Assembly: GCA_032251455.1 (NCBI GenBank)
Contig: JAVVEG010000021.1
Location: forward strand, 1 to 40,236
From: JAVVEG01 sp032251455
GTDB taxonomy: Bacteria > Pseudomonadota > Gammaproteobacteria > Pseudomonadales > Pseudohongiellaceae
Reading direction: 5' to 3'
DNA length: 40,236 bases
Shown here: positions 1 through 7,728 of the stretch, piece by piece
Numbering within the stretch: the stretch's first letter is position 1
How the letters are laid out: each line of letters begins with the position of its first letter
Notes under the pieces: model-generated
The model's input: the letters and a program-made list of their open reading frames with translations, nothing else
Told to the model about the DNA's origin: nothing
Database searches by the model: none
Position numbers and translations under genes: made by a program

Positions 1-138
1 GCAGCGCGCGCCAGACTCCCGCAGAGTAACCATAGACTTATTCAGAGGCTCCCTAGCCCTCTGTTCATGCCCCTGTGCACCCAGCAAGCAATGCATACCC
101 GGCAATGAGCTTCCTGAAGTGGACTGCCAACTCATGGC

Positions 139-168
139 CTGTCAATCCCAGCTGGCGTGAATTACAAT
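139..168 (+). promoter_or_regulatory. candidate sigma-70 promoter for map-glnD
   Basis: A CTGTCA box (139-144, four of six matches to the -35 consensus) and a TACAAT box (163-168, five of six to the -10) are separated by 18 bases. They lie about 45 bases before the chosen map start. The first 138 bases of the window show no convincing gene; in related genomes this is the gap between map and the divergent rpsB operon, which would lie off the left edge. The promoter was found by eye. Confidence 0.4.
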
Positions 169-212
169 AAACGCCTGAGTCCATCATACCGATGAGGAAT
201 GCCGGAACACTT

Positions 213-992
213 ATGACCGTCAGCATCAAAACCCCCCAGGAAATCGAAAAAATGCGCATTGCCGGTCGCCTTGCCGCCGAAGTGCTTGAAATGATTGAAC
301 CCTACGTTCAACCCGGCATCAGCACTGGTGAGCTCGACCGCATCTGTCACGAATATATAGTCAATGTTCAACAGGCCATCCCTGCTCCGCTCAATTACAA
401 TGGTTTTCCCAAATCAATTTGCACCTCGCCCAATCACGTCATCTGCCATGGCATTCCCAGCGACAGCAAGATTCTCAAGAAAGGGGATATTCTCAATATC
501 GACATCACCGTGATCAAGGACGGTTTCCACGGCGACACCAGCAAGATGTTTCTGCTGGGAGAGGTCCCTGCCCACGCCAGGCGCCTGGTTGACGTCACCC
601 GTGAATGTTTGTTGCGGGCAATCGACATAGTCAGGCCGGGGACACGTCTTGGCGATATCGGCCACATCATCCAAAGCCATGCCGAAGCCAACAATTACTC
701 CGTAGTCCGCGAGTATTGTGGCCATGGCATCGGCCGGGTTTTTCATGAAGACCCGCAGGTGCTGCATTATGGCAAACCCGACACTGGACTGATTCTGCAG
801 GAAGGCATGACCTTCACCATCGAGCCCATGCTCAATGCTGGCTCCAGGCACAGCAAATTATCAAAGCATGATGGTTGGACCGTAACCACCAAGGATCGGC
901 GCCTGTCAGCTCAATGGGAGCACACCCTGGCGGTCACCTCTCAAGCTTGTGAGGTCCTGACCCGACGCAAGGAAGAAAGCGAGTGGCAATAA
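213..992 (+). CDS. map: type I methionine aminopeptidase
   Basis: Cytoplasmic metalloprotease that removes the initiator methionine from nascent proteins. The protein follows E. coli Map closely from the first residues (TVSIKTP, then IEKMR.AGRLAAEVLEMIEPYV). The metal ligands are visible at D97, D108, H171, E204 and E236, and the substrate-site histidine is H79 in the ICHG motif. At 259 residues it has the normal length for the short type I form. An in-frame ATG exists 21 bases upstream (192), but homology begins at the second methionine, so 213 is preferred; no strong Shine-Dalgarno is seen for either. The gene overlaps the start of glnD by 10 bases, so the two are probably cotranscribed. 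Confidence 0.96.
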   Translation: MTVSIKTPQEIEKMRIAGRLAAEVLEMIEPYVQPGISTGELDRICHEYIVNVQQAIPAPLNYNGFPKSICTSPNHVICHGIPSDSKILKKGDILNIDITVIKDGFHGDTSKMFLLGEVPAHARRLVDVTRECLLRAIDIVRPGTRLGDIGHIIQSHAEANNYSVVREYCGHGIGRVFHEDPQVLHYGKPDTGLILQEGMTFTIEPMLNAGSRHSKLSKHDGWTVTTKDRRLSAQWEHTLAVTSQACEVLTRRKEESEWQ

Positions 993-3673
993 TTACCGAA
1001 CTGGACCACCTTGATGAATCCGCCATTGATACGTTTATTGATGATATCGATCTTGAACTGACACAGAACAAGAAAGACGGATCCATTGCAGCATATCGCA
1101 CGCTCCTGCATAAAATCGAAGACAGGCTCAATACACTCTATCGCCAGGGAGCCCCGATAGTCGGCTTGATCACCGGCAGAGCCCGACTGATTGATCGCAT
1201 ACTGATCCATGCCTGGCAACGTTATGACTGGCATGATCCAGAGAGTATCAGCCTGCTTGCTGTTGGAGGTTATGGCCGTGGCGAGCTGCATCCACATTCG
1301 GATATCGATCTGCTCCTGCTAAGCCGCACCGAGGATATCACCGACAACAGGACCACACTCAGTGCATTTTTTACCTTCCTTTGGGATATCGGTCTGGAGA
1401 TCGGCCAGAGTGTCCGCTCGATAGCACAATGCCGACAGGACGCCATCAAGGATATCACTGTCGCCACCAGCTTTATGGAATCACGCACCATCACGGGTTG
1501 CACGGCTTTGCGCGACCTGATGATTGCCAGCACCCAAAGCCCGGATGTCTGGCCGGCGAAGACCTTCTTCACCGCGAAGAGAGATGAGCAGATTGCCCGC
1601 CACCAAAAGTACTACGATATTGACTATGCCCTTGAACCCAATGTCAAAACCTCCCCCGGTGGGCTGCGTGACATCCAGACCATCGCCTGGATTGCCAAGC
1701 GCCATTACGACGCCAACAATCTTGCCGACCTGGTCACTCTGGGTTTCCTCAGCGAAGCTGAATATGGGGAGTTGTGCAAAGGCGAACATCTGTTGTGGAA
1801 AATTCGTTACGGTCTACATTTGCTGGCTGGACGCAAGGAAGACCGCCTGTTGTTCGACAAACAAAAAGACCTGGCACAGTTATTTGGCTACGAAGATGAT
1901 GAGCGCAGCCTGGGCGTGGAAAAACTGATGCAGGAATATTATCGGGCCGTCGCCAATCTGCGTGCCCTGAACGATGTCCTGCTTCAGCATTTTGACGAAG
2001 CGATTCTGCGCGCAGATGAACATGAAACAATCGAGGTCATCAATAACCGTTTCCAGATACGCGACAATTATATAGAAGTGCGCAATCCCGGCATATTCCG
2101 TCGCTTCCCGTTTGCCTTGCTCGAAATCTTTGTACTGATGGCACAAAACCCGCAGATAAATGGCGTACGGGCTGCCACCATTCGCCTGATCCGGGAAAGT
2201 GGTGATCTGATCAACGATAAATTCAGAGTCGATCTGCGCAATGTCACCCTGTTCATGGAATTGCTGCGCTCCGCTCATGACCTGACCAGCCAGCTGCGAC
2301 GCATGGCCCGTTATGGCATTCTGGGTCGCTACCTGCCCGAATTCGGTGCCATTACCGGCAAGATGCAACATGACCTGTTCCACATCTATACCGTGGATGC
2401 TCACACGCTTCAGGTGGTCGAGAACATGCGCCGATTCCGTTTGCCCGAAGCCAGAGACGCTTTCCCGATAGCCTCCCATATAATCCATCGGCTACCCAAG
2501 GTAGAGTTACTCTACATCGCTGGACTTTATCATGACATAGCCAAGGGTCGCGGTGGTGACCACTCAACCCTGGGAATGGAGGACGCAACCCGCTTTTGCC
2601 AACGACATCATCTGAGCGTCTGGGACAGCAAACTGGTTTCATGGTTGATTGGCAAACATCTGTTGATGTCCATGACGGCTCAACGCAAGGACATCATGGA
2701 CCCGGATGTGATTCATCAGTTTGCTCTGGAAGTGGGCGATAAATTGCACCTGGATTATCTCTATGCCTTGACAGTGGCGGATATCAACGCGACCAATCCG
2801 ACGCTCTGGAATGCCTGGCGTTCTTCATTGCTGCGCCAATTGTATCTGAATACCAAACGGGCCCTGCGTCGCGGACTGGAAAATCCACTCGATCGCGTTG
2901 AACGGATCAAGGACAAACAGGAAAGTGCCTTGTTGAAACTCAAGGATAAAGGCCTGTCGGAGGCTCAGGTTCAGGCCATCTGGGAAACTACCGATGATGA
3001 ATACTTTGTCCGCGAATCGGTATCGAATATTGTCTGGCATACCGAAGCCATTGCCAGCCACAGTGGCGAAGAAACCCTGATACTGATTCAGGAAACCACT
3101 GACTCTCTTGGCGAAGGAGCTACCCATCTTTTCATCTACACAATCAACCGGCCCCGTTTGTTTGCCAGCAGCGTTGCGGCCATGGAAGAGCTGGGCCTGA
3201 ATATCCAGGATGCACGAATATTCACCTCAAGCAAGAACTACTGCATGAACACCTATACCGTGCTTGAAAGTGATGGCACCCCGGTTGGCGACAACACCCA
3301 GCGGGTCCAGCAAATCATTCAATCCCTGCGCAGAAACATTGCCGACCCGGACAGTTATCGCAAAATCGCCCGCAGACGTACACCAAGGAAATTGCAACAC
3401 TTCAGTCAACATATTGAGATTGAGATCATCAACAAGGAATACCAGAATTTTTCCACACTGGAAATCAACTGTCCTGACAAACCCGGTATTCTGGCAGCCA
3501 TTGGCAAGGTATTTGCGGACCAGCAGATTCAGCTGCAAAATGCACGCATTGTCACCCTGGGCGAACGGGTCGAGGATCTTTTTTTCATTGCCGATGCCCA
3601 GAATCGCCCCATCAGGGATCCCGCACAGATTGAAGCCCTGCAATCAGCCTTGCAACAGGAACTTAGCGCCTGA
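983..3673 (+). CDS. glnD: bifunctional [protein-PII] uridylyltransferase / uridylyl-removing enzyme
   Basis: Senses glutamine and covalently modifies PII proteins (GlnB/GlnK), setting glutamine synthetase activity and nitrogen-regulated transcription. Domains in order: a nucleotidyltransferase with GGYGRGEL at 95-102 and the metal-binding SDIDL at 106-110; a PII-UTase linker; an HD phosphohydrolase domain with LYHDIAKGRGGDHS in the middle of the protein; and two C-terminal ACT domains, the second beginning near NCPDKPGILAAIG. The 896 residues match the family (E. coli 890) and nothing appears missing. The start codon is GTG inside the 3' end of map, which suggests translational coupling. The map-glnD-dapD-dapE order is conserved in Pseudomonas relatives; a dapC/argD-like aminotransferase sometimes found here is absent. 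Confidence 0.97.
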   Translation: MAIITELDHLDESAIDTFIDDIDLELTQNKKDGSIAAYRTLLHKIEDRLNTLYRQGAPIVGLITGRARLIDRILIHAWQRYDWHDPESISLLAVGGYGRGELHPHSDIDLLLLSRTEDITDNRTTLSAFFTFLWDIGLEIGQSVRSIAQCRQDAIKDITVATSFMESRTITGCTALRDLMIASTQSPDVWPAKTFFTAKRDEQIARHQKYYDIDYALEPNVKTSPGGLRDIQTIAWIAKRHYDANNLADLVTLGFLSEAEYGELCKGEHLLWKIRYGLHLLAGRKEDRLLFDKQKDLAQLFGYEDDERSLGVEKLMQEYYRAVANLRALNDVLLQHFDEAILRADEHETIEVINNRFQIRDNYIEVRNPGIFRRFPFALLEIFVLMAQNPQINGVRAATIRLIRESGDLINDKFRVDLRNVTLFMELLRSAHDLTSQLRRMARYGILGRYLPEFGAITGKMQHDLFHIYTVDAHTLQVVENMRRFRLPEARDAFPIASHIIHRLPKVELLYIAGLYHDIAKGRGGDHSTLGMEDATRFCQRHHLSVWDSKLVSWLIGKHLLMSMTAQRKDIMDPDVIHQFALEVGDKLHLDYLYALTVADINATNPTLWNAWRSSLLRQLYLNTKRALRRGLENPLDRVERIKDKQESALLKLKDKGLSEAQVQAIWETTDDEYFVRESVSNIVWHTEAIASHSGEETLILIQETTDSLGEGATHLFIYTINRPRLFASSVAAMEELGLNIQDARIFTSSKNYCMNTYTVLESDGTPVGDNTQRVQQIIQSLRRNIADPDSYRKIARRRTPRKLQHFSQHIEIEIINKEYQNFSTLEINCPDKPGILAAIGKVFADQQIQLQNARIVTLGERVEDLFFIADAQNRPIRDPAQIEALQSALQQELSA

Positions 3674-3699
3674 TTAGATTCAGAAGTTCCCTAATCCGT

Positions 3700-3733
3700 T
3701 ATACTGGACAACTTTTTCAGCAGCATAGCTGAA
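3700..3733 (+). promoter_or_regulatory. candidate -10 box and leader hairpin upstream of dapD
   Basis: The gap between glnD and dapD contains TATACT (3700-3705, five of six matches to the -10 consensus) but no good -35 at the proper distance. Just downstream is a perfect 6-bp inverted repeat, TTCAGC (3716-3721) and GCTGAA (3728-3733), with a 6-base loop. It would lie at the 5' end of a dapD transcript. There is no T-tract, so it does not look like a terminator. A GGGAG ribosome binding site follows just before the dapD ATG. Confidence 0.35.
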
Positions 3734-3770
3734 CGCCACTACGCCTCGTTTTGATAGGGAGAATGTAAGC

Positions 3771-4811
3771 ATGAGTTCAACGGCAAATCTTCACAGCCTG
3801 GGTATTGGCCTGGCAAGCACAAACTCTGCAGGAGAGGTCATCGAAGTATTTTATCCACGGCCGCTGCTGGCACCTGGTACAAACTTGAGTGCAGGCATCT
3901 GTTCGGCATTGTCCTGTCCCCCCACCGATCAGGTTCTCAAGTTATCAGCAGCACAATGCCAGAACCTGATCGGATATCTTGACACCGTGCTACCTGAACA
4001 TTCGGCAGAAATCAGCGCCATGAACCAGAGCGGCAAACAGCTCATCCTGACCATGATTGCCGAAGACAAGGCACCAGGCACTGTTGCCGAAGTTTATTTG
4101 AAGCTGCATCTGCTTTCACACCGCCTGAGCAAACCACAAACCCTGAACCTGCAAGGCGCGTTTGCCATCCTCCCCACCCTGGCCTGGACCAATGAGGGGG
4201 CCATTGCCATGCAAGAACTGTCGGCTCGTCAGCTGGCCGCACGTGCGGCAGGGAGAACCCTGCAGGTCAACTCGGTCGACAAGTTCCCCCGCATGAGTGA
4301 TTACGTGATTCCAGCTGGGGTACGGATCGCCGATACCGCCCGGGTAAGACTTGGCGCGTATATTGGCGAGGGCACCACTGTCATGCATGAAGGATTTGTC
4401 AATTTCAATGCAGGAACACTGGGGACGGCGATGATAGAAGGACGTATTTCCGCTGGGGTTATCGTTGGGGATGGCAGCGATCTTGGCGGTGGCTGCAGCA
4501 CCATGGGCACTCTTTCCGGCGGAGGGACTGAAATCATTTCCGTGGGGGAAAACTGTCTGATTGGCGCCAACGCCGGTCTGGGTTTTCCACTGGGCGACCG
4601 CTGCATCATCGAAGCAGGTTTATATGTCACTGCGGGCACCAAGGTGTTGCTTCTGGACAGGGACGATAAACCCATCAGCATTCTCAAGGCACGAGCGCTT
4701 GCAGGCAAACCCGATTTGTTGTTTCGTCGCAACTCGCAGACCGGTGCGGTGGAATGCAAGACCAATCAGACCTCCATGGCATTGAATACCGAGCTGCACA
4801 ACAACAATTGA
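3771..4811 (+). CDS. dapD: 2,3,4,5-tetrahydropyridine-2,6-dicarboxylate N-succinyltransferase
   Basis: Transfers succinyl from succinyl-CoA to tetrahydrodipicolinate in the succinylase branch of diaminopimelate/lysine synthesis. The 346-residue length and the N-terminal region (LGIGLASTN, VIEVFYPRPLL) match the longer Pseudomonas-type DapD rather than the ~274-residue enterobacterial form. The C-terminal half carries left-handed beta-helix hexapeptide repeats (about residues 180-300), with glycine-rich turns such as GDGSDLGGGCS and the segment CLIGANAGLGFPLGD typical of DapD. A GGGAG ribosome binding site precedes the ATG. It is followed after 75 bases by dapE, the enzyme two steps later in the same pathway; both are essential for peptidoglycan cross-links. 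Confidence 0.95.
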   Translation: MSSTANLHSLGIGLASTNSAGEVIEVFYPRPLLAPGTNLSAGICSALSCPPTDQVLKLSAAQCQNLIGYLDTVLPEHSAEISAMNQSGKQLILTMIAEDKAPGTVAEVYLKLHLLSHRLSKPQTLNLQGAFAILPTLAWTNEGAIAMQELSARQLAARAAGRTLQVNSVDKFPRMSDYVIPAGVRIADTARVRLGAYIGEGTTVMHEGFVNFNAGTLGTAMIEGRISAGVIVGDGSDLGGGCSTMGTLSGGGTEIISVGENCLIGANAGLGFPLGDRCIIEAGLYVTAGTKVLLLDRDDKPISILKARALAGKPDLLFRRNSQTGAVECKTNQTSMALNTELHNNN

Positions 4812-4886
4812 GGCATCATTCAACAGGAACCCTGCCCCAGGCATTCTTGACTATGCTTTTTGGCATACTGCAACGGATAAACAGCT

Positions 4887-6041
4887 ATGACTTCGAATGA
4901 AAATGGTTCGCAAACGCTGGACCTGGCGATGCAACTGATCAGCCGCCCATCAGTCACACCGGATGACCAGGGCTGCAACCAATTGCTGATGCAGCGACTG
5001 CAACTCCTGGGCTTCAAGACCGAGGTCATGAACTTCGGCAATGTCAGTAACTTCTGGGCCCGCCTGGGCGATCGCTCTCCGGTTTTCTGTTTTGCCGGAC
5101 ACACCGATGTTGTGCCCAGTGGCCCCATTGAAAAATGGCAGACTCCCCCGTTTGAACCCACTGTCATAGACGGCAGATTATTCGGTCGAGGAGCAGCTGA
5201 CATGAAGGGCAGCCTGGCTGCCATGGTGGTCGCCTGTGAACGCTATCTGAGCAAACCAGGGATTATCGAATCCTTGCCAGGCTCCATCGCTTTCCTGGTC
5301 ACCAGCGATGAAGAAGGCATTGCCGCCGATGGGACAAGGAAAGTAATTGAAGTTCTGGAAGCCCGTCAGGAAAAAATCGATTACTGCCTGGTCGGTGAAC
5401 CCAGCAGTGAACACAGCACCGGCGATACCATCAAGATTGGCCGCCGCGGCTCCCTGCATGGTCGCCTGCGCTTTCAGGGCGTCCAGGGTCATATTGCCTA
5501 CCCCCATCTGGCCACCAACCCTGTACACAAGGCTCTGGCGCCCCTGCAGGCCTTGTGTCTTGAGCAGTGGGATGAAGGCAATGAGGCCTTTCCTCCAACC
5601 AGCTTTCAGATATCCAATGTCAAGGCTGGCACCGGCACAGACAACGTCATTCCGGGAGAGTTTGAAATCCTGTTCAACTTCCGTTACTCGACGGCATCGA
5701 CCGAACAGTCCCTGCGTGAACGCACAGAAAAAATTCTGTCAGCCCATGACATTCCCTACCAGCTGGACTGGCATTTATCCGGAGAACCTTTCCTGACCCT
5801 GAACAGCCGTTTGATCGATATAGCACGGGCCAGTATCTTGAAGGTAACAGGGGTTCAGACCAGCACATCCACCGCTGGAGGGACCTCTGACGGCCGCTTT
5901 ATTGCCCCGACAGGCACCGAGTTGATAGAGCTTGGCCCCTGCAATGCCTCTATCCACAAAGTGGATGAAAATGTCAGCATCAATGCGCTGGAGGAACTGA
6001 CCACGATTTATCAGGAAATCCTCACTGGACTGCTGAGATAG
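4887..6041 (+). CDS. dapE: succinyl-diaminopimelate desuccinylase
   Basis: M20-family dizinc hydrolase that releases succinate from N-succinyl-LL-diaminopimelate to give LL-DAP. Visible zinc-site and catalytic residues are H72 and D74 in GHTDVVPSG, D105 in RGAADMKG, the E142-E143 pair in TSDEEG, E171 in VGEPSS, and a C-terminal histidine in the NASIHKVDE motif. The 384 residues are close to E. coli DapE (375), with a short N-terminal extension. The dimerisation domain insert (GRRGSLHGRLRFQG onward) is present. The last 31 bases overlap the 3' end of the opposing rsmJ gene, so the two transcripts converge and overlap. No separate terminator is visible between them. Confidence 0.96.
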   Translation: MTSNENGSQTLDLAMQLISRPSVTPDDQGCNQLLMQRLQLLGFKTEVMNFGNVSNFWARLGDRSPVFCFAGHTDVVPSGPIEKWQTPPFEPTVIDGRLFGRGAADMKGSLAAMVVACERYLSKPGIIESLPGSIAFLVTSDEEGIAADGTRKVIEVLEARQEKIDYCLVGEPSSEHSTGDTIKIGRRGSLHGRLRFQGVQGHIAYPHLATNPVHKALAPLQALCLEQWDEGNEAFPPTSFQISNVKAGTGTDNVIPGEFEILFNFRYSTASTEQSLRERTEKILSAHDIPYQLDWHLSGEPFLTLNSRLIDIARASILKVTGVQTSTSTAGGTSDGRFIAPTGTELIELGPCNASIHKVDENVSINALEELTTIYQEILTGLLR

Positions 6042-6901
6042 ATATCGAAGCGGCTGGACTTGCCACTGATTTGTAAATCAGGTTTTTCTCCTGCCAAAAA
6101 AGGAGCAAGGCGTGGACGTTTTACTACCACTCGCTTGCGGGCATATCGCCGGGCAGATGCCAATAACTGCTGCAGCTCCTCATCCTCTCCATTCACGTCA
6201 CCACTCTTGCGGGCAAGCAGGGTTTGAAGCACCTGCATGTTCTTGTTAACTTTTGCCGATTTTTTCCGGGCGGGAAACATAGGGTCAAGATAGACTACAT
6301 CGCCTGCACCGGTCTGTTGATCGGTTTGTTGATCGGTTTGTTGATCGGTTTGTTGATCGGTTTGTAAAAAGTAATCGCAACTGTCAGCCTGTCTGAGCGT
6401 CAATCTGTTGGCTATCGCTGCCAACAAAGGTTCAGTTGTTGATTCTGCCCGTTGCAATCCATCTTTCAATAAGGCATGGATAACTGGATTGTTTTCCAAC
6501 ATAAGCACCGTAAAGCCGGCAGCTGCCAGAATAAAGCCATCCTGACCCATGCCTGCCGTCCCATCCACTATTTGTTGACCTTTTGCCTTGCGCCCTCCGA
6601 CAGCCCTGACCAATAGTTCTTTCTGCAAATGCTGGCCTTGTCGCCATTTCATTTTATCGCTCAGGAAGTCCACACAGATTTCCGCGTTTGCATCAGGCAG
6701 AAAACTACGCAGCATCAGACGATTCTGCCGGTAATGCAGTATGAACTCCACACCTGCAGTTTCCTTATTGCCTCGCCATAATGGCAAGGACAATTCTGCT
6801 GCCAGCCCGGCAGCAGCAAGCAATTGCGGATCATCTTCAGCCAGCTCTGCTTCAACCTGAACAGCCATGACGGGGACACGCATGTTGATTGAATCGATCA
6901 A
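6011..6901 (-). CDS. rsmJ: 16S rRNA (guanine1516-N2)-methyltransferase
   Basis: SAM-dependent methyltransferase that modifies G1516 of 16S rRNA. The SAM-binding motif DGTAGMGQDG is at 113-122, the acidic LEN follows the next strand, and the RsmJ signature DPMFPARKKSA begins near 216, followed by KRVVVKRP and FDIYLS near the end. At 296 residues it is longer than E. coli RsmJ (250). Part of the excess is a low-complexity insert of repeated QTDQ (about 179-197) just before the DPMFP strand. The longest reading starts at a TTG (6901) that overlaps the tsaB stop codon; an ATG at 6883 is the alternative. It is transcribed after tsaB and overlaps convergent dapE at the 3' end. Confidence 0.92.
   Translation of the reverse strand: MIDSINMRVPVMAVQVEAELAEDDPQLLAAAGLAAELSLPLWRGNKETAGVEFILHYRQNRLMLRSFLPDANAEICVDFLSDKMKWRQGQHLQKELLVRAVGGRKAKGQQIVDGTAGMGQDGFILAAAGFTVLMLENNPVIHALLKDGLQRAESTTEPLLAAIANRLTLRQADSCDYFLQTDQQTDQQTDQQTDQQTGAGDVVYLDPMFPARKKSAKVNKNMQVLQTLLARKSGDVNGEDEELQQLLASARRYARKRVVVKRPRLAPFLAGEKPDLQISGKSSRFDIYLSSPVRIS
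6314..6365 (-). repeat. 12-bp in-frame tandem repeat inside rsmJ
   Basis: Four consecutive copies of a 12-base unit (plus-strand form TTGTTGATCGGT) run from 6314 to 6361, followed by four bases of a fifth. The first copy differs by one base. Because the unit is a multiple of three, each copy adds the tetrapeptide QTDQ to RsmJ without shifting frame. The repeat sits where E. coli RsmJ has a short loop before the DPMFP strand. Confidence 0.9.
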
Positions 6902-7590
6902 GATAAGCCCTGCTGGGCGCTGTACACCAGTTGCTCCTGCAAATAAACGGGCAGCAATTCTTCAGCCTGGATGACATCTGCCGCAGCCAGGCGCGATATG
7001 CTGGCCGGCAGGATACTTGCAGCACTGGATTTGATCAGCCGATCACTGCCTGCCAGGTGCAGCTGTGCCGAGTCCAGTACCTCATCTGACCAGGCATTAC
7101 CCGCAGCAAACCATGAACCAGACAAGGAACCCAGCTGCATGAGCAATCCGTTTTTGTTTACTATTTGTTCTGCAGCAATACAACACGGCCAGTCGTCAGT
7201 GATTTGCCAGGCTGCAAAATAAAACTCATTCTCGCGAGACTGAAAAGCTGTCAATATCTGCTGACTGCCATATTGTTGTTTTACCAGCATTGCCATGGCA
7301 GCCAGTGACGAAAATGGAATTACCGGTATCGAGCCAGGAAAAGCCAATCCTTGCGCAACTGCAATGCCTATGCGCAGGCCAGTAAATGACCCTGGCCCGG
7401 TAATGACAGCAACCGCATTGATATCAGTCATCGAATAGCCCGACTCCAATAATAGTTCGTCCACCATTGTCAAAATCTCAGCTGCATGCTGCCGTGGGGC
7501 CTTGCTTTCACGAACAAATACTCCGTTTGCTCCCTGAAGTGCAACAGAGCAGATATCGCAGGAGCTATCGATTGCCAGGATAGTTGCCAT
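6898..7590 (-). CDS. tsaB: tRNA threonylcarbamoyladenosine (t6A37) biosynthesis protein TsaB
   Basis: Non-catalytic ASKHA-fold partner of TsaD in the complex that makes t6A37 on ANN-decoding tRNAs. It shows the ILAIDSSCDICSVAL start, the RQHAAEILTMVDELL segment and GPGSFTGLRIGIAVAQGLAF, which are standard TsaB signatures. The open frame extends 28 codons further upstream, but that part runs through the hairpin terminator of the preceding gene. The ATG at 7590 has a GGAG six bases before it and gives 230 residues, almost exactly the E. coli length (231). It overlaps rsmJ at the start/stop junction. The adk-tsaB-rsmJ neighbourhood is shared with Pseudomonas. Confidence 0.95.
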   Translation of the reverse strand: MATILAIDSSCDICSVALQGANGVFVRESKAPRQHAAEILTMVDELLLESGYSMTDINAVAVITGPGSFTGLRIGIAVAQGLAFPGSIPVIPFSSLAAMAMLVKQQYGSQQILTAFQSRENEFYFAAWQITDDWPCCIAAEQIVNKNGLLMQLGSLSGSWFAAGNAWSDEVLDSAQLHLAGSDRLIKSSAASILPASISRLAAADVIQAEELLPVYLQEQLVYSAQQGLS

Positions 7591-7596
7591 ATTGTT

Positions 7597-7600
7597 CTCC
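7597..7600 (-). promoter_or_regulatory. ribosome binding site that sets the tsaB start
   Basis: GGAG (minus strand) lies six bases before the ATG at 7590. It supports this start over the longer frame, whose extra codons overlap the terminator hairpin at 7611-7645. Confidence 0.7.
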
Positions 7601-7601
7601 T

Positions 7602-7650
7602 GAAAACAAAAACACTCGCGAAGATCATCAATCTTGACGAGTGTTTTTGA
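7602..7650 (-). terminator. Rho-independent terminator after the histone-like gene
   Basis: The outer arms AACACTCG (7611-7618) and CGAGTGTT (7638-7645) pair perfectly. The inner arms AAGAT (7621-7625) and ATCTT (7631-7635) pair around a 5-base loop, giving a long, nearly uninterrupted hairpin. T-rich stretches follow on both strands, so it could act in both directions. On the minus strand it lies between the histone-like gene and tsaB, and should limit read-through into tsaB. Confidence 0.85.
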
Positions 7651-7728
7651 AATATAAAGCTGTTTTTCAATCAACCCAGCTGGGTTTCCTCTTGAAACAA
7701 TGATTCAGCTATTCGCTGATGCCACCAG

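Noticed and set aside
65..371. Short minus-strand frames at the left edge
   Set aside because: They overlap the map start or lie in the leader region and show no similarity to rpsB, which would be expected there. They are too short and featureless to support.
6300..6366. Possible CRISPR-like or intergenic repeat array
   Set aside because: The units are 12 bases, contiguous without spacers, and lie in frame within rsmJ.
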